Source: Ceratobasidium sp. AG-K
Lineage: Eukaryota > Basidiomycota > Agaricomycetes > Cantharellales > Ceratobasidiaceae
Assembly (NCBI GenBank): GCA_037039685.1
Contig: JAWNGF010000009.1
Location: forward strand, 1,426,001-1,490,000
Reading direction: 5' to 3'
DNA: 64,000 bases
The translations under genes and the position numbers were made by a program. Below, one piece after another: positions 32,404 to 43,477 of this stretch (position 1 is its first letter; every line of letters starts with the position of its first letter). A model generated the notes under the pieces. The model searched no databases, was not told the origin of the DNA, and saw nothing but the letters and a program-made list of their open reading frames with translations.

Positions 32404-32999
32404 ATGGGCATCGTCGATAAGCGGAATGTGGCCACACTGGCTGCTGCGACGCCAGCGCCGGTATACCAGTACGTGAACGGGACCACCCACCTGCACTCTC
32501 CCCCGCTCACCATCATGCAGAGAACAAAACCCCCTCCCTCCCTGAACCCATCGTCCAGGTGGTGCAGCCCAACACTATACTTGCACATCGAGTGTTTGCA
32601 CGTTTCCTGGCCATCTTTGGCGGTGGAGGGATCCCCCCAGGCAACCAAGCCGGTGTGTACCCGTCCGGCCTCCAGGCGCGTGTGGTCGTGCCCCACCCTG
32701 GCCCAAATCAGGCCGTCATACAGGCCGCAGAGCCTATCCCTCGCCTTCCCATAGCAGTTGGATTGTTCCATCGGGCGCGGATTTGTTTGACTATTGCGGC
32801 GACGTTGCTGATTGCCGTCTCGATCAGATCAGGTTCTGCTGCATCTGTTGCCGGTATGGGCGTTGGCAACACTTGGGGAATGGGAGTGGAACACGTCGTT
32901 AGAGTCTATGTCAAGGCTGTTGACGCCGCTGTGGTGCAGGCTACCGTTGTTCTGCCTGCCAAGCCGAAGCCCATGGCCACCGATCCGGCCACCAATTAA
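32404..32999 (+). CDS. Hypothetical small membrane protein, copy B
   Basis: Function unknown. Exon 1 runs from ATG 32404 (MGIVDKRNVATLAAATPAP) to about 32460. After an intron ending near 32522 the frame continues NKTPSLPEPIVQVVQPNTIL, AHRVFARFLAIFGGGG, a basic/Pro stretch with RVVVPHPGPNQAV, one membrane segment (ICLTIAATLLIAVSI), and a tail with VVRVYVKAVDAAVVQATVV, ending at 32999. Same layout as the genes at 28993 and 36878. Splice site chosen because it joins the two open frames; not certain. Confidence 0.45.
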
Positions 33000-33815
33000 A
33001 GTAATCCAGGCCACTGTACGTACCTTTTCCTCAACTTTGGCGCTCCTCCGAGCCTAATTTCCGCACGACCGGGCTCGCACTCTCCATTTGCGTACCATAA
33101 CATCATGACATCATGGAATGGTTACATTACCAAGTGGTAATGTGACGAGTCGGCATCTATTTTGATCTAAAGCGTGATTCAAATCGATTCTCTCACCTTG
33201 CATTGAAACCCCCATTGACGTGGCCAACAGCATCCTTCTTGGCTCGTTACAACACATTTCTACTTCCGATGCGCTCGTCCCCCCGTCGCTTTCGTTATCC
33301 GTTCTGCGCTTGATTGCTCGCTCTGCTGCTATGACGTCCGCGATTGCCGATGACAGTGTATTAGGGCTCGTTGTGTCTTTGTCTGTGTGTAAATTTACCG
33401 AAACACGTATCGTATCGTCTTGTTGTAGTAATCGGGTCGTCGGGTGGATTGAGTGGACGGATCGTGGGGAGGGACAATGGGGAGAGGGGTGCAAATGGCC
33501 CATTCTTATAGCCTTCAGGCTCCCAGGGTTCGATTGGCCCACTCAGTTCTGTTAGTTGATTGATTGCGGGAGCAATTCGGGAGCTGAGATAACACTTGCA
33601 CTTGGAGCATGCCATGTGGGGGAAGCCTGTCGTCGCCCAGACGTCATAATAATAAAAACGCCGCTGGCCAAGTAAACAGGCTGTATTGATCATGCTATGG
33701 TAGCCACATTATATAAAATTTGCTCCAGGTAGCGGCCGGAGTGAAGGGGGAACCCGGAGGCCGGCACCATGTGGTTGGAATTTGAGAAGGTGTCATAACA
33801 TAATGAGGCCAACGC

Positions 33816-35138
33816 TTATACACAGACAAGGAAATAAAACCCAACAATAAGCATTAGAGTGAGAATTGTCGCAGTAACCCAAGATGTTTCATGTGTAAGT
33901 GCATAGGCCGGGCTGTCCACGCGCTCCGCATGAGGTGGGTGCTTGCCCGCTTCGTCAATCGTTTCGATGTCCTCTGCGGTCAAAGATGCTGCGCGAACAA
34001 TAAATCAGCTACCAGCTACGAATGTCGTTGGACGTGATTTAGGAGAGCTCACGCAAGCGAAAGATGCCGAGGTACTCGTCAATCCTCTCTTGACGCGAGG
34101 TTGTCCTTGGTGGTGTACTCATTAGCCTCAGCGGGTATTAGAGACGAGAGCACATACGTAACGATTACGACCCCCTTGGCACGGATCCAGCTCAGCAATA
34201 CCTGCACCGGGGTAACTTTGGTCCGAGTCGTTCGGCAATCCTTTTCAGTACACCATCCACCGCGCCTCCTGGCAACTTCGTGATCGGGCTACGCATAGCC
34301 TGAGGTTAGTCAAGCTCCGAGCTGGCCAAGTGGCGTGCCTACGTCAAACCGCTATAGCTCTCTATCCTTATCCCATGCTCTGTGGCGAACTGGAGGAGCG
34401 GAGCCTGTCACGGTAGTTGTAGGGATGAAAAGGAATCTAAGTATAAAACTTGTGAGCACAGACATTACCCACTCGAACCCGGGTGCTTACCTGGTTCACA
34501 GCGGGGGGCACCTTTCCGTGTTCAAGAATGAGCTTGAGCTGGTCAATGTTGAAGTTCGAAACACGCCGATAGATCTGTTTAAACCATTGTATCAGCCCGA
34601 CCCTGGACTAACGCGCCCTGTCAGCCCACGCACTTGGCCTTTCCGTGCGCCTGCGCTCTCTCCAGCTCAGACCATGTCCCCAGAATATCGGGGGCGAATT
34701 GGGGCCAGTGAATGAGATACAAATCGACGTAGGATAATCCCAGCTGCTAAAATATAAGGTGCGCCTACACCACCTCGCTCTATCGGGACCTACCTTGTTT
34801 AAGCTAATATTAAGAGTTTCCTCCGCATCACCGCCTCCGCCATACTTGGTTGTCACCCACACTTGATCCCTCTCAAGCTTGACGAGATTTTGCTTCTCGA
34901 CGTCAAGCTTTTTGTCTCCGATCGCGAGTCTAGTACTCCCTCCGAAAGCCCGGCGAAGGGCCTCCCCCACACTCTCCTCGTTCCTGTAAACCTGAGCAGT
35001 ATCTAGATGGTTGAATCCCCCATTGAGAGCTCGCAGGACGTAAGACGACGCATCCTTCCCAAACAAGGCGGTACCAGTCCCGAAAGCAATAGCAGGGATC
35101 CGGCGTTTATCGTTTAGAGGCAAAGTTGGGATAGACAT
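33816..35138 (-). pseudogene. Aldo-keto reductase, copy B, with frameshifts
   Basis: NAD(P)H-dependent carbonyl reductase family. Exon 1 (35138-34794) is intact: MSIPTLPLNDKRRIPAIAFG, HLDTAQVYRNEESVGEALRR (catalytic Asp/Tyr) and VWVTTKYGG (catalytic Lys). Exon 2 (34746-34634): LGLSYVDLYLIHWPQ (catalytic His). Exon 3 (34574-34491) has two extra bases in the GVSNFNIDQL motif. A later junction (HPYNYRD to APLLQFATEHG) lacks one base. The rest reads well: SPITKLPGGAVDGVL, VTPVQVLLSWIRAKGVVIVT and RQERIDEYL. The 3' end encodes a hydrophobic segment (ILTLMLIVGFYFLVCV), an unusual C-terminal anchor. Either recently broken or mis-sequenced at two points. Confidence 0.7.
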
Positions 35139-36877
35139 CGTCGTCAGGAAATGTGCACGCGAGATCGGGAGACGCGTGGGGTGTGTTGATAGGTACAAGC
35201 ATACGGTGTGTCGGATGGCGTCAGTCGGTCGCGTAAATCGTGCATCGGAAGAAGTAGCACAGCCACCATGACCTATGTCTGGGCTATCAGTCCCGCATAT
35301 ATTTGCCTGCATACATACACATTAAGTAGAAACATAGTGGTTCGATGTACCATCGATATGCATAGTGAGGGCGCAAATGACTAGAAAAAGCAACGTGACA
35401 CGATCAATTCGGCTAGCTGTTCAAAATTGGTATTTGAGCTACTGCGATCGGAGCTTGCTCGCTTGTTCGCCCAATTGCCCTGGTGACTCTTTCTGAAAAT
35501 ACAATTTGTACGCAGTGTAGGACACGACAGCCATTGCACAACCCACAGACCCAGCAACTCTAACTTCTTGCGGTCAGCTAGAACTCTAGTTCCTTTATGT
35601 ATTAGGGGTACCCTGTGCATCACAGGCTCCGAACTCAGTTGAAATCATCAGTCAGGATGGGCAAACTCCCCAATTGCCCTAGTAGTTTTTCTAAGGTATG
35701 GCTGTGCGAGTGATCCTTGGCTCAACAATGTCATAGGCGAGCGCCACCAGAGGCCTTGTAGGAACTACTTTATTAGGGGCCTATGCTTGATACTCCCAAA
35801 TTCAACTACAACCCGCCCGATGACATGAATAGGTGCTAAGAGTGTATTTGGCCACTAAGTGAGGCAGAGAAGTTGGTTACACGGCACCAAGGCGGCATAA
35901 AGCGCTACACGTTTTGACAAAACGGCGTTTGCCATTGTTACTCGCTACCATCACGGTTGAACAGCAGTGTTCTCAAATATAGTATCACTATGGGTTCGTA
36001 TTCTCCAGCCAATCCGCAAGACTTCTGCAGAAAGTGGTCAAAATTTGCAAAAGGCGTGAGAATACGCACCTTCCGATTGCCTACAGAACAGAAGTCCATA
36101 GTTTAGCTTAACGAAGAATCTGAAATTGCATGCTTTGAAGGATACACACAGTACTAGGCAGGTGTTCTGCTCTTCCACACCTATTTTCCCAACAGCGAGG
36201 GTTTTTTTGCATCACCGTAGACAATATGTGCCAGCTCCTAGCTCTGACGGTGTATGGGGTCCACATACAAGTGTGCCTTGGGCACATACCCACTTGTAGC
36301 GCACATCTTAGACGGAGCTCCTGAGGTGGCAAAAATTACACATCGTTCGGTACGTGGTAATTCGAATTTGAATAACACCCACCCCATGTTGCAGCTTTAA
36401 TACATAATAGCTCACTGTCTGATTTTATGTCACATACTGTAGTCACGAATGGCAAATGCTTGAGAGGGAGGGAGCAAGTAAATTGTTTTTGTTGCTCAGT
36501 TCTCCGTACAGGATCCCCAATGCATATTTCTCGGAGTCGAGTGCTCAAACCCACCCATCAGATACCCACATTACATTGCTCAAGCCGGGAGGACGGGGAG
36601 ATGAGTCGGAATTGGAAATTGTAAGGCGCCCTGGTTTTCCGTCGTTGGCTGTAGCACTTGCCTGCCTTCCCTACCCACATTCACAAGGGCACCATTATCA
36701 GCATATAACCCAAATAACAAAATTACACTCTTCATATTCGCATCGTTTAACATTTTAGTTAGAATTTGTTGTAGACAGGATGGGTAAAAAAGCGAAGAAT
36801 AACGAACAGGGGTAGGGATAGTTCCACAGCGGTCGACGTATGCTAATGCTCGAAACAGGCCTGCGCGAGTCGTGGAG
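35139..36877. other. Intergenic region
   Basis: About 1.7 kb. AT-rich, many short frames, no recognised gene, RNA or known element. Confidence 0.3.
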
Positions 36878-37363
36878 ATGCAAGACGACAATGTCGTCCC
36901 AGGTGTCCCCCCACCAAGCCAGAACGGCTCCCTATTCCTCCGCGCGTGTGCCCATGCGTTGGCCACGCCGAGTAAATTCGTTCAAATTCTGGTCGCCCTT
37001 TGTATCGAGTCACGCCTGGTTAGACGGGTAGCTATTGCGGAACCAAGTTCAGGTGTTCGTCAAGTTGTCGTCGAGACCCAGATACCTCGACCATACGGCG
37101 CGGTGCAAATACACCAAGTTCACAGCATTCGTATCGTCCCAATTTTTTGGATAATCGTTACCGCGGGCCTGACTCTTGGATGCCTGTTGGCCATCGTGCC
37201 AACTTCAGCAGTCGCGGTCACCGTCGAACTTTCTTCCAATGCATCGATGGGAAATATGTTGGAGAGCGTCGCCGACAGGGTCGAGAAAATTTGCGACGTA
37301 CTCGTATTTGGGGCAGCCGTTGCAGCTACGACCAACCCGACTTGCAAAATGGACACTACATAA
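36878..37363 (+). CDS. Hypothetical small membrane protein, copy C
   Basis: 161 aa from ATG 36878 (MQDDNVVPGVPPPSQNG). The order is: a helical start with FLRACAHALATPSKFVQILV, then VRQVVVETQIPRPYG, one membrane segment (IVPIFWIIVTAGLTLGCLLAIV), then a tail with ESVADRVEKICDVLVFGAAV. Design matches the genes at 28993 and 32404 (amphipathic start, VVV..P, one membrane span, hydrophobic tail patch), although identity is low. No family known to me. Confidence 0.4.
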   Translation: MQDDNVVPGVPPPSQNGSLFLRACAHALATPSKFVQILVALCIESRLVRRVAIAEPSSGVRQVVVETQIPRPYGAVQIHQVHSIRIVPIFWIIVTAGLTLGCLLAIVPTSAVAVTVELSSNASMGNMLESVADRVEKICDVLVFGAAVAATTNPTCKMDTT

Positions 37364-37632
37364 TGACATAGTACCCATGGGTACGCAAGGAGCTTACCAG
37401 CATTTTACCCCAAGCCCAATCTGACATGCTGTCTAATGGTCACGTGGTTCAACGACAGGTATAAACATCTATGAACGAACACTTTAGTTAGTCATAATCT
37501 CGGGTTGGTTAGTTGCTTATGTCAGGCGCACCTATGATCTTGTCTCCCGCTCAATCTTGTCGAGTCTCTCGCTGCCCCAGGCCACAGATAATCGTCACGT
37601 TGGCTCTATGGTTATTTATGACATCGGTGTCG

Positions 37633-37729
37633 TCTATGTCGTCTATGTCGTCTTATGTCGTCTTATGTCGTCTTATGTCGTCTTATGTCGTCTTATGTCG
37701 TCTTATGTCGTCTTATGTCGTCTATGTTG
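37633..37729 (+). repeat. Minisatellite, 10-bp unit TCTTATGTCG
   Basis: Seven perfect copies of TCTTATGTCG occupy 37651-37720. Two 9-bp variants (TCTATGTCG) precede them and one variant follows. Likely variable in copy number between strains. Confidence 0.9.
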
Positions 37730-40700
37730 TCCGTGCTGTCGATGTTGTGCATGTTATGGGAGTAATAAGCAGGTGTCTCGCACAATGGGAGTGAGATTGT
37801 TCGTTTGCGGTGCACCAGCCAATCGCCCAAGCGACAGACACGAGACAGAGGGAACACAGACCGGGCTGCGGGTCGTGGTGATTTATATATTTGGTTTACA
37901 TCAAGCCCCTCTGATACTCTAGTTTCAGGATTCCACAACTATGGCACCATCAATCACCTGTGCTGAGATCAGGGTTCCTAACCCATTATGGCATAGCCTC
38001 GGTCCACCCTCGTCGGACAAAGGAGCACACTTCGAGCTATGTAGCCTGCCACAGGGTTTCACCTCGCAGGGAACATATCTCTGAAAATCACAAAGACCAG
38101 GAGGGAATGATGATCAATCTCCAACACTTGTGGCGGCGTGCCGTATTCTATATCTCGAGAAGACCTAAGACCTGAAAGGGAATTTTTCATATTCGACCAT
38201 ATATGGTAGTTTAGGCACCCTGCATCCCCGTCCTGAATGAACTCACCTCAATAATTCGAACGAACATGCTGGGGTGTAGGATCATTGGGCGGATTGTTGA
38301 GCCAAGACCTCAGCGTGAATCCTCCTACGCCGAAGTTCCCAGGGGCACTCCGGTACTCCCGATTGGTGCTTACTCCCCTGCTGTCCCAACGCCAGCGCGC
38401 CCTTGGCTGCTTGAATGGTGAGGACGGTACAGGGGTTGGTTCATTCTTTCCTATTTGGCTGATCCCCTCACCGGAGGAAGGCGTGCCGGGTGGTGCTCGG
38501 GGGACCGCTAGTATCGGTTCTCGACCACACTCCGGTCCAAAGAACAATATGTCTTAACCTGGGCTATGCTCTCTCATAGGACGTTTTAAACTCAGTGCTG
38601 GCTCAGACCGGGCCGGGGTAAAATGCAAAACCCTATGCTCAATTCCTCGTTGATACGGCAAGGTAGTTTGGTTGAGGAAGGTACGATATGTGTTCACCGA
38701 TTTGTGTAATGCACAATACGCGCTTGATTTGAGCACTTCAACACACTCCCAGCCTTTTGACCTCAGATTCCATTGAGTTCCGTTCTGACCAGTCTGGGAA
38801 TGTGGCTCATGTTGTATCACCAAGGCGTGGAACACTCCGGCTACGGTGAACGTATCAAATTAATAACCTTCCATTCGATATATGATCGCTTGGTTAAATC
38901 TGGCTTGAGTGTCAACCATCCCAAAATGCATGGAACGCGGCCGATCATTCCAACGGTTGTTATCCAATTACATAGGGGCTTGTTTGCAGGGGCTGGGCAG
39001 GGGAGCCCAACTCAACCAAGGATACGAAAGTTTCAAAACGCAGATCGATCGGACGGCATAGCATGTGTCGAGGAATTCTGCGACTATCATGATGGCGAAT
39101 TGCTCAGAATCCAACGTAGGGTGTGCCAAGAGCAGGATGATAAAATGAATCTAAAAGCCACACTGTCTCCCATCATAATCGGACAAAAGCGAGATCTCGA
39201 GAAATACGGTAAGTAGTACGGCTTACCCGGCGGAATAAGCCCAAAGCGGTTACTAATGCTTGTCATTACTCAAGAACGAATATCTGCATCTTAGCGTCGG
39301 CGTGTTTCGTCAAAGAGTTTATTGTCCCGCGCTGGAGGTCGCAAAACCCCTCAGGTAAGCATTATTCCTAGTAAGGAGCCGAGTGGGAGCAATCAAAGCA
39401 AACTGAATGGTTGTAAATAATGCATCATAAAGTAACATGAGAGGTTGTTTATTTAATCATGCAGCCACACTTATTTAGTGCTTGCATGGAGCAGGTGTGT
39501 GGACCTTGGCCGCATTAGACGAGGAATAGTGACACCCTAACCTCCTCAAGAGCCTGGTCTCCCGCATGATCACTGGTCCGAACCAGTTAGTGCAAGTCAG
39601 TCTTCGGAAGGACCCTCTGAGACGCTTGCCGTGTGGCTTGACTCCACCACCATGACTGGGCTTGAATCACAGATGAAGGGGACAAGTGGACAAGCTTAGT
39701 ACCCGACAATGCATCCATATCTGGCATTTAGGATGGCTTCTTTCCCTCCCCACGGCTGGACATGTACGCGGCTCGCCTAGTGTTGGATCCGAGATCAAAC
39801 GAGGCCGCCTCGGCCTGGATTCGTCCAGGTTGGGAAGCACCTCGTTGTTAGTTTCGAGGTTTGTGTACCTAACCCACCCAAGGTTAGACATCAAAGTGTC
39901 GTTGTGACGGGGTAGAATCCCTGAGAAAGAAAAGGAGTCCCCGATGTCAGAGAGAAGCCCAGGAAACGAGTCCCATGTGGGCTTTTAATCCAACACTTGG
40001 TCATCTGCTGTGGTAACTATCCCTAGAAGAGCCTTGCCAAACCATCCAGACGGAGTTGCCAGATCGTGTTCGAAGACTCCTGTATGGATTTTCTTTCCGT
40101 GATTGGACCACATGCCATCCAAAGTCGAGTTTGTTTGAGCCCTGTACTCAAATAATCGGCCTCGTTGCCACTGTAGTTGGTAGCGCCCAAAGGTTACCCT
40201 GAGCGCTGTCAATGAAAATCGTCCGGGCGCGTCCAGTCCGGTTGCGCCCGCAATACTCTACAATTATTCGTCAAATTCTATCTCCTCGAACGGCACCGAG
40301 ACAACTGGACTCAAGCTCGACCTCGTCATATATTCGAGATCACCCTTCAAACCTGCGAGAGAGGTTTGACCTCTGGTCGAGACTAAACTAACGACGCACC
40401 ACAAGGCTGGTATAAAACAGTTCGTGCCGTACGCTAGGACGTACTTGTTAGAGATAATAGAGGTGTGAGGAATGTTATCCTTATATCTGAGTCGCGGTGC
40501 GAAATGGTTTGCAAGGGTATTTGCGTTTCTGCTCTTGCCTTGACGCTCAGGAGAGCGTTAGTCGGCTGTAACACGCTATTCGATACTCGACAACTTAAAG
40601 GTCGGTTTGAAGGCCATGTCCATATACCTGAACCTACCCTCAAAACTGGGGACATGAGATTGAGCAAGGACGCCAGCTTACCAAAGTCCCACAAGTTTAG

Positions 40701-42852
40701 GATTTTCAAGCCGTGCTTTGGCCTCAAAGATATATACGCGTAAGCCTCTATTGCATTATATACGTTTGTAATAAAAGAAAGTAAGAGGTCAGGGTGGCCG
40801 GACAGCATATTCTAAAGATCTGGCGAGATCCAACTCAAGCACCAGAAACTAAGCCTCTCACACGAGTCCAAAGATTTTTCGGTCCGAGAGTGTATGTTTG
40901 ACATTACAACGTGCTTGGACACGGCAGTGCAAATCGAAGGGCTGAAAGTGTCCGACAGTTTGATGGACCTCGCGATTTGTGTTCCCATCAAAGTTGCCAT
41001 CGGACCGCCTCCGGCATCAGGAAAACCCGCCCAGCAAGAAATACTGAGATAATATATTATCCACTTATTATCTAGCTCATATTCGCTACAATGGAAATCA
41101 TAATGGCGAACCAATTACAATGGTTTCGCGCAAATGATGATGGCCATAATTTCGAAGTACAGTGGTCATTCCCATCATTCTGATGGGAATCATCAGCCTT
41201 TCGCCGGCTGGATGGATCATAACGGAAAGTAGCTGTATTCTTTTTTTTTTCTTTTTTTTTTTTTTGCTCATTTCTCTCGTTATGCTTGAAAGCGGGTGCT
41301 GGAAATATAGCATATATTCGCTTCTCATATATATATACTTCAGTAACTAGGAATCGAAGTCGGGTCGTCGCCTAACAGAGGCCACACCACCAAATCCCCA
41401 AAGAAAATCTTAATAAGTCGTCAAGCCCGAGATGAAGCTACCTGCGAGTTAGGCTGAATTGTTAGTCCTCAAATTTCCATAGCTATAACGGCATTACCTA
41501 CTTACCGGGCCCCTACCAATCTCACAAAGTGGTCCAAATTAATAGCTAAAGTGCAAAGTTGTCAGTCAGCCCTGTGGCTGAAGAAATAAAATAATTACGA
41601 TTGCGGCAGCCCTGGTAGCCAGTAGGTCAGTGAGTCTGAGGGTATAGCTAATAGGAAAAGAAGGGACACGAATAGCAGGATATGTGTTGAAGGGGAAAGC
41701 AAAGGGACATACGGGGGGTTGCACGCAAGGGAGGCATTAAGTACCTGAGAGAACACGCGTCATAGATAACCAGTAGATGCCATGGTGCCTTGACAGTTGT
41801 ACTAAGACCCCGAGAGTAGCCAAGGCACATTAGCTGGTTGGAGATCGAGGAGAGGCGGCTCTGGTTAATCGTGGCCGAATCTGTGACATCGTTACTCACT
41901 TGGGTGACACGTCATCGTGAAATGCGGCTGATGATACAATCCAGGCCGAAAGGGCTGGATAATTTGGCCCTCAGGTCGAAAATCAGTTCGTCGGAATGAG
42001 ATGCGTTAGTTTGGATCTAAGGCCCAAATAAGCGCGGTGTGATTTGATCAGACATATAATCCTCATCAACGCCAGCGGCTTTTCCTGATGCGCCCCGGAG
42101 ATCGGTTAGCCTTACTCAGCCTCTTGCGTTGAATTTAATCGCGATGTCATTCCGACGGCTTCTGGGAATACGGTTCATTTTGCCACCTAATAGTGGGGAG
42201 CGAGGGGGGTAATGTCCACTCACATTTGCTGATGTCTAGCTTTAGTGAGAGGGCACGTCCGGAAAAATCGAAAGACTTCGCTAGACTTCACCCGGTACTT
42301 ACGTCACTTTGCCATATGATCGGTCAACGCTCGCACATCTGTGAGGTGCTAATCGCTTAAATTGTTCTAAATATTCATTTCATGGGTTGCAACCTAGAGC
42401 CTGACCCATTTTGTGCCTTGAAAGTGACGGGAATCTGGAAGGATAACCGACGAGTCAACATTTGGGCGCTCTATATCACTACCACGGCGCCATGTGTCAG
42501 CCATAACACCAGGCGGACTCACCAATGTTTCTTGATACAACCTCTTCATTGGATATAGGGGTATGTATGCGCAGCCTCCATTACAAACCTGTCTTTTCCG
42601 GTGGGACTCTCCGGGGCTCTCCGGAGCAGGGGAGACCAGGCATCTATGTTCCCCAGTTTGGAGGAAAGGAGGTTTCTCTCGAGTAGCTCCGGAGAGGTCT
42701 GGAGATTTTCACAACTCCAGGAGAAATGACACCGTCAGGAGAACTCCGGCCCTCGAGTTACTATATGCAATAAATTCATTCTATGGTCAAACGAGTCTGA
42801 TGCACGTTGACCTGGGTGAGCGTTAACCGGTGTTAATCTAACTCGCCAGACC
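37730..42852. other. Gene-poor region
   Basis: About 5 kb without a supported gene. A frame at 38773-39216 reads protein-like in its second half (ACVEEFCDYHDGELLRIQRR) and ends in a possible splice donor at 39209, so it may be part of an unresolved gene. A poly-T/poly-A tract lies at 41241-41266. A 9-bp perfect hairpin lies near 41172-41194. No transposon recognised. Confidence 0.3.
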
Positions 42853-43278
42853 TTGGACAAAGCGTCAAAAGTGTTTGGCCCATTGCAAGTTCGACTCGTG
42901 CTCAAACGTGTCGTTTCTAGTGACGTTGGGATTACGCTGGCGATTCAGGGGAAATATATTAGTAATTTATGCAATATAATGCGTTTCTGTAGTGGGTCTC
43001 CACGTGGGGCTGTGTTAGTTTTGAGCGTTGCGCTCAGGGCAATGGGGGATTTTAACTCAGAAGTGGACCTATACTCCGATTTGTGGAGTGGCCTTAGTAT
43101 GTATGATAGGTCACTTGAGCCTCCTTTTTTGAAGCTTCGTCAAATCATTGGCGAAGTCAAGGGCTTTGGCTCTTTGGAGGCTATTTGTTTTCCTAGCCAC
43201 GACAACCAAGTGGGTGTAGCGTCTAATTCATGCGTGTACAGAATAGAACATATCACCGATAAACACAAACTGATTTAA
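42853..43278 (+). CDS. Hypothetical ORF, 141 codons
   Basis: Uninterrupted frame starting MDKASKVFGPLQVRLVLKR, with a mildly hydrophobic centre (RGAVLVLSVALRAMGDF) and a polar end. No family recognised and no paralogue in the window. It may be a chance ORF. Confidence 0.2.
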   Translation: MDKASKVFGPLQVRLVLKRVVSSDVGITLAIQGKYISNLCNIMRFCSGSPRGAVLVLSVALRAMGDFNSEVDLYSDLWSGLSMYDRSLEPPFLKLRQIIGEVKGFGSLEAICFPSHDNQVGVASNSCVYRIEHITDKHKLI

Positions 43279-43477
43279 TTTAAGTGATGCAACGCAGCTA
43301 TAGAGCCAAAAGCCATATATGATGTGCGACGAAGGTATAGGCCTAGAGTACGTTTTAACTTCAACAATGACCACTAGATAGCAAAGGAGAGTAGAGTGAT
43401 GCCTAAACAGCAGCTAAAACATGAATGTGCGCTCTGAGAGATTGTCCTATCCAGATTCGAGCACTTGCTTCCAAGGC

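Noticed and set aside
37513..37922. Two plus-strand frames with repeated SSYVVLCRLM
   Set aside because: Created by the 10-bp minisatellite, which keeps several frames open.
41335..41400. tRNA-like stretch on the minus strand (GACTTCGATTCC, resembling a T-loop and B box)
   Set aside because: No matching acceptor stem or convincing anticodon arm could be paired. Treated as chance or a very old remnant.
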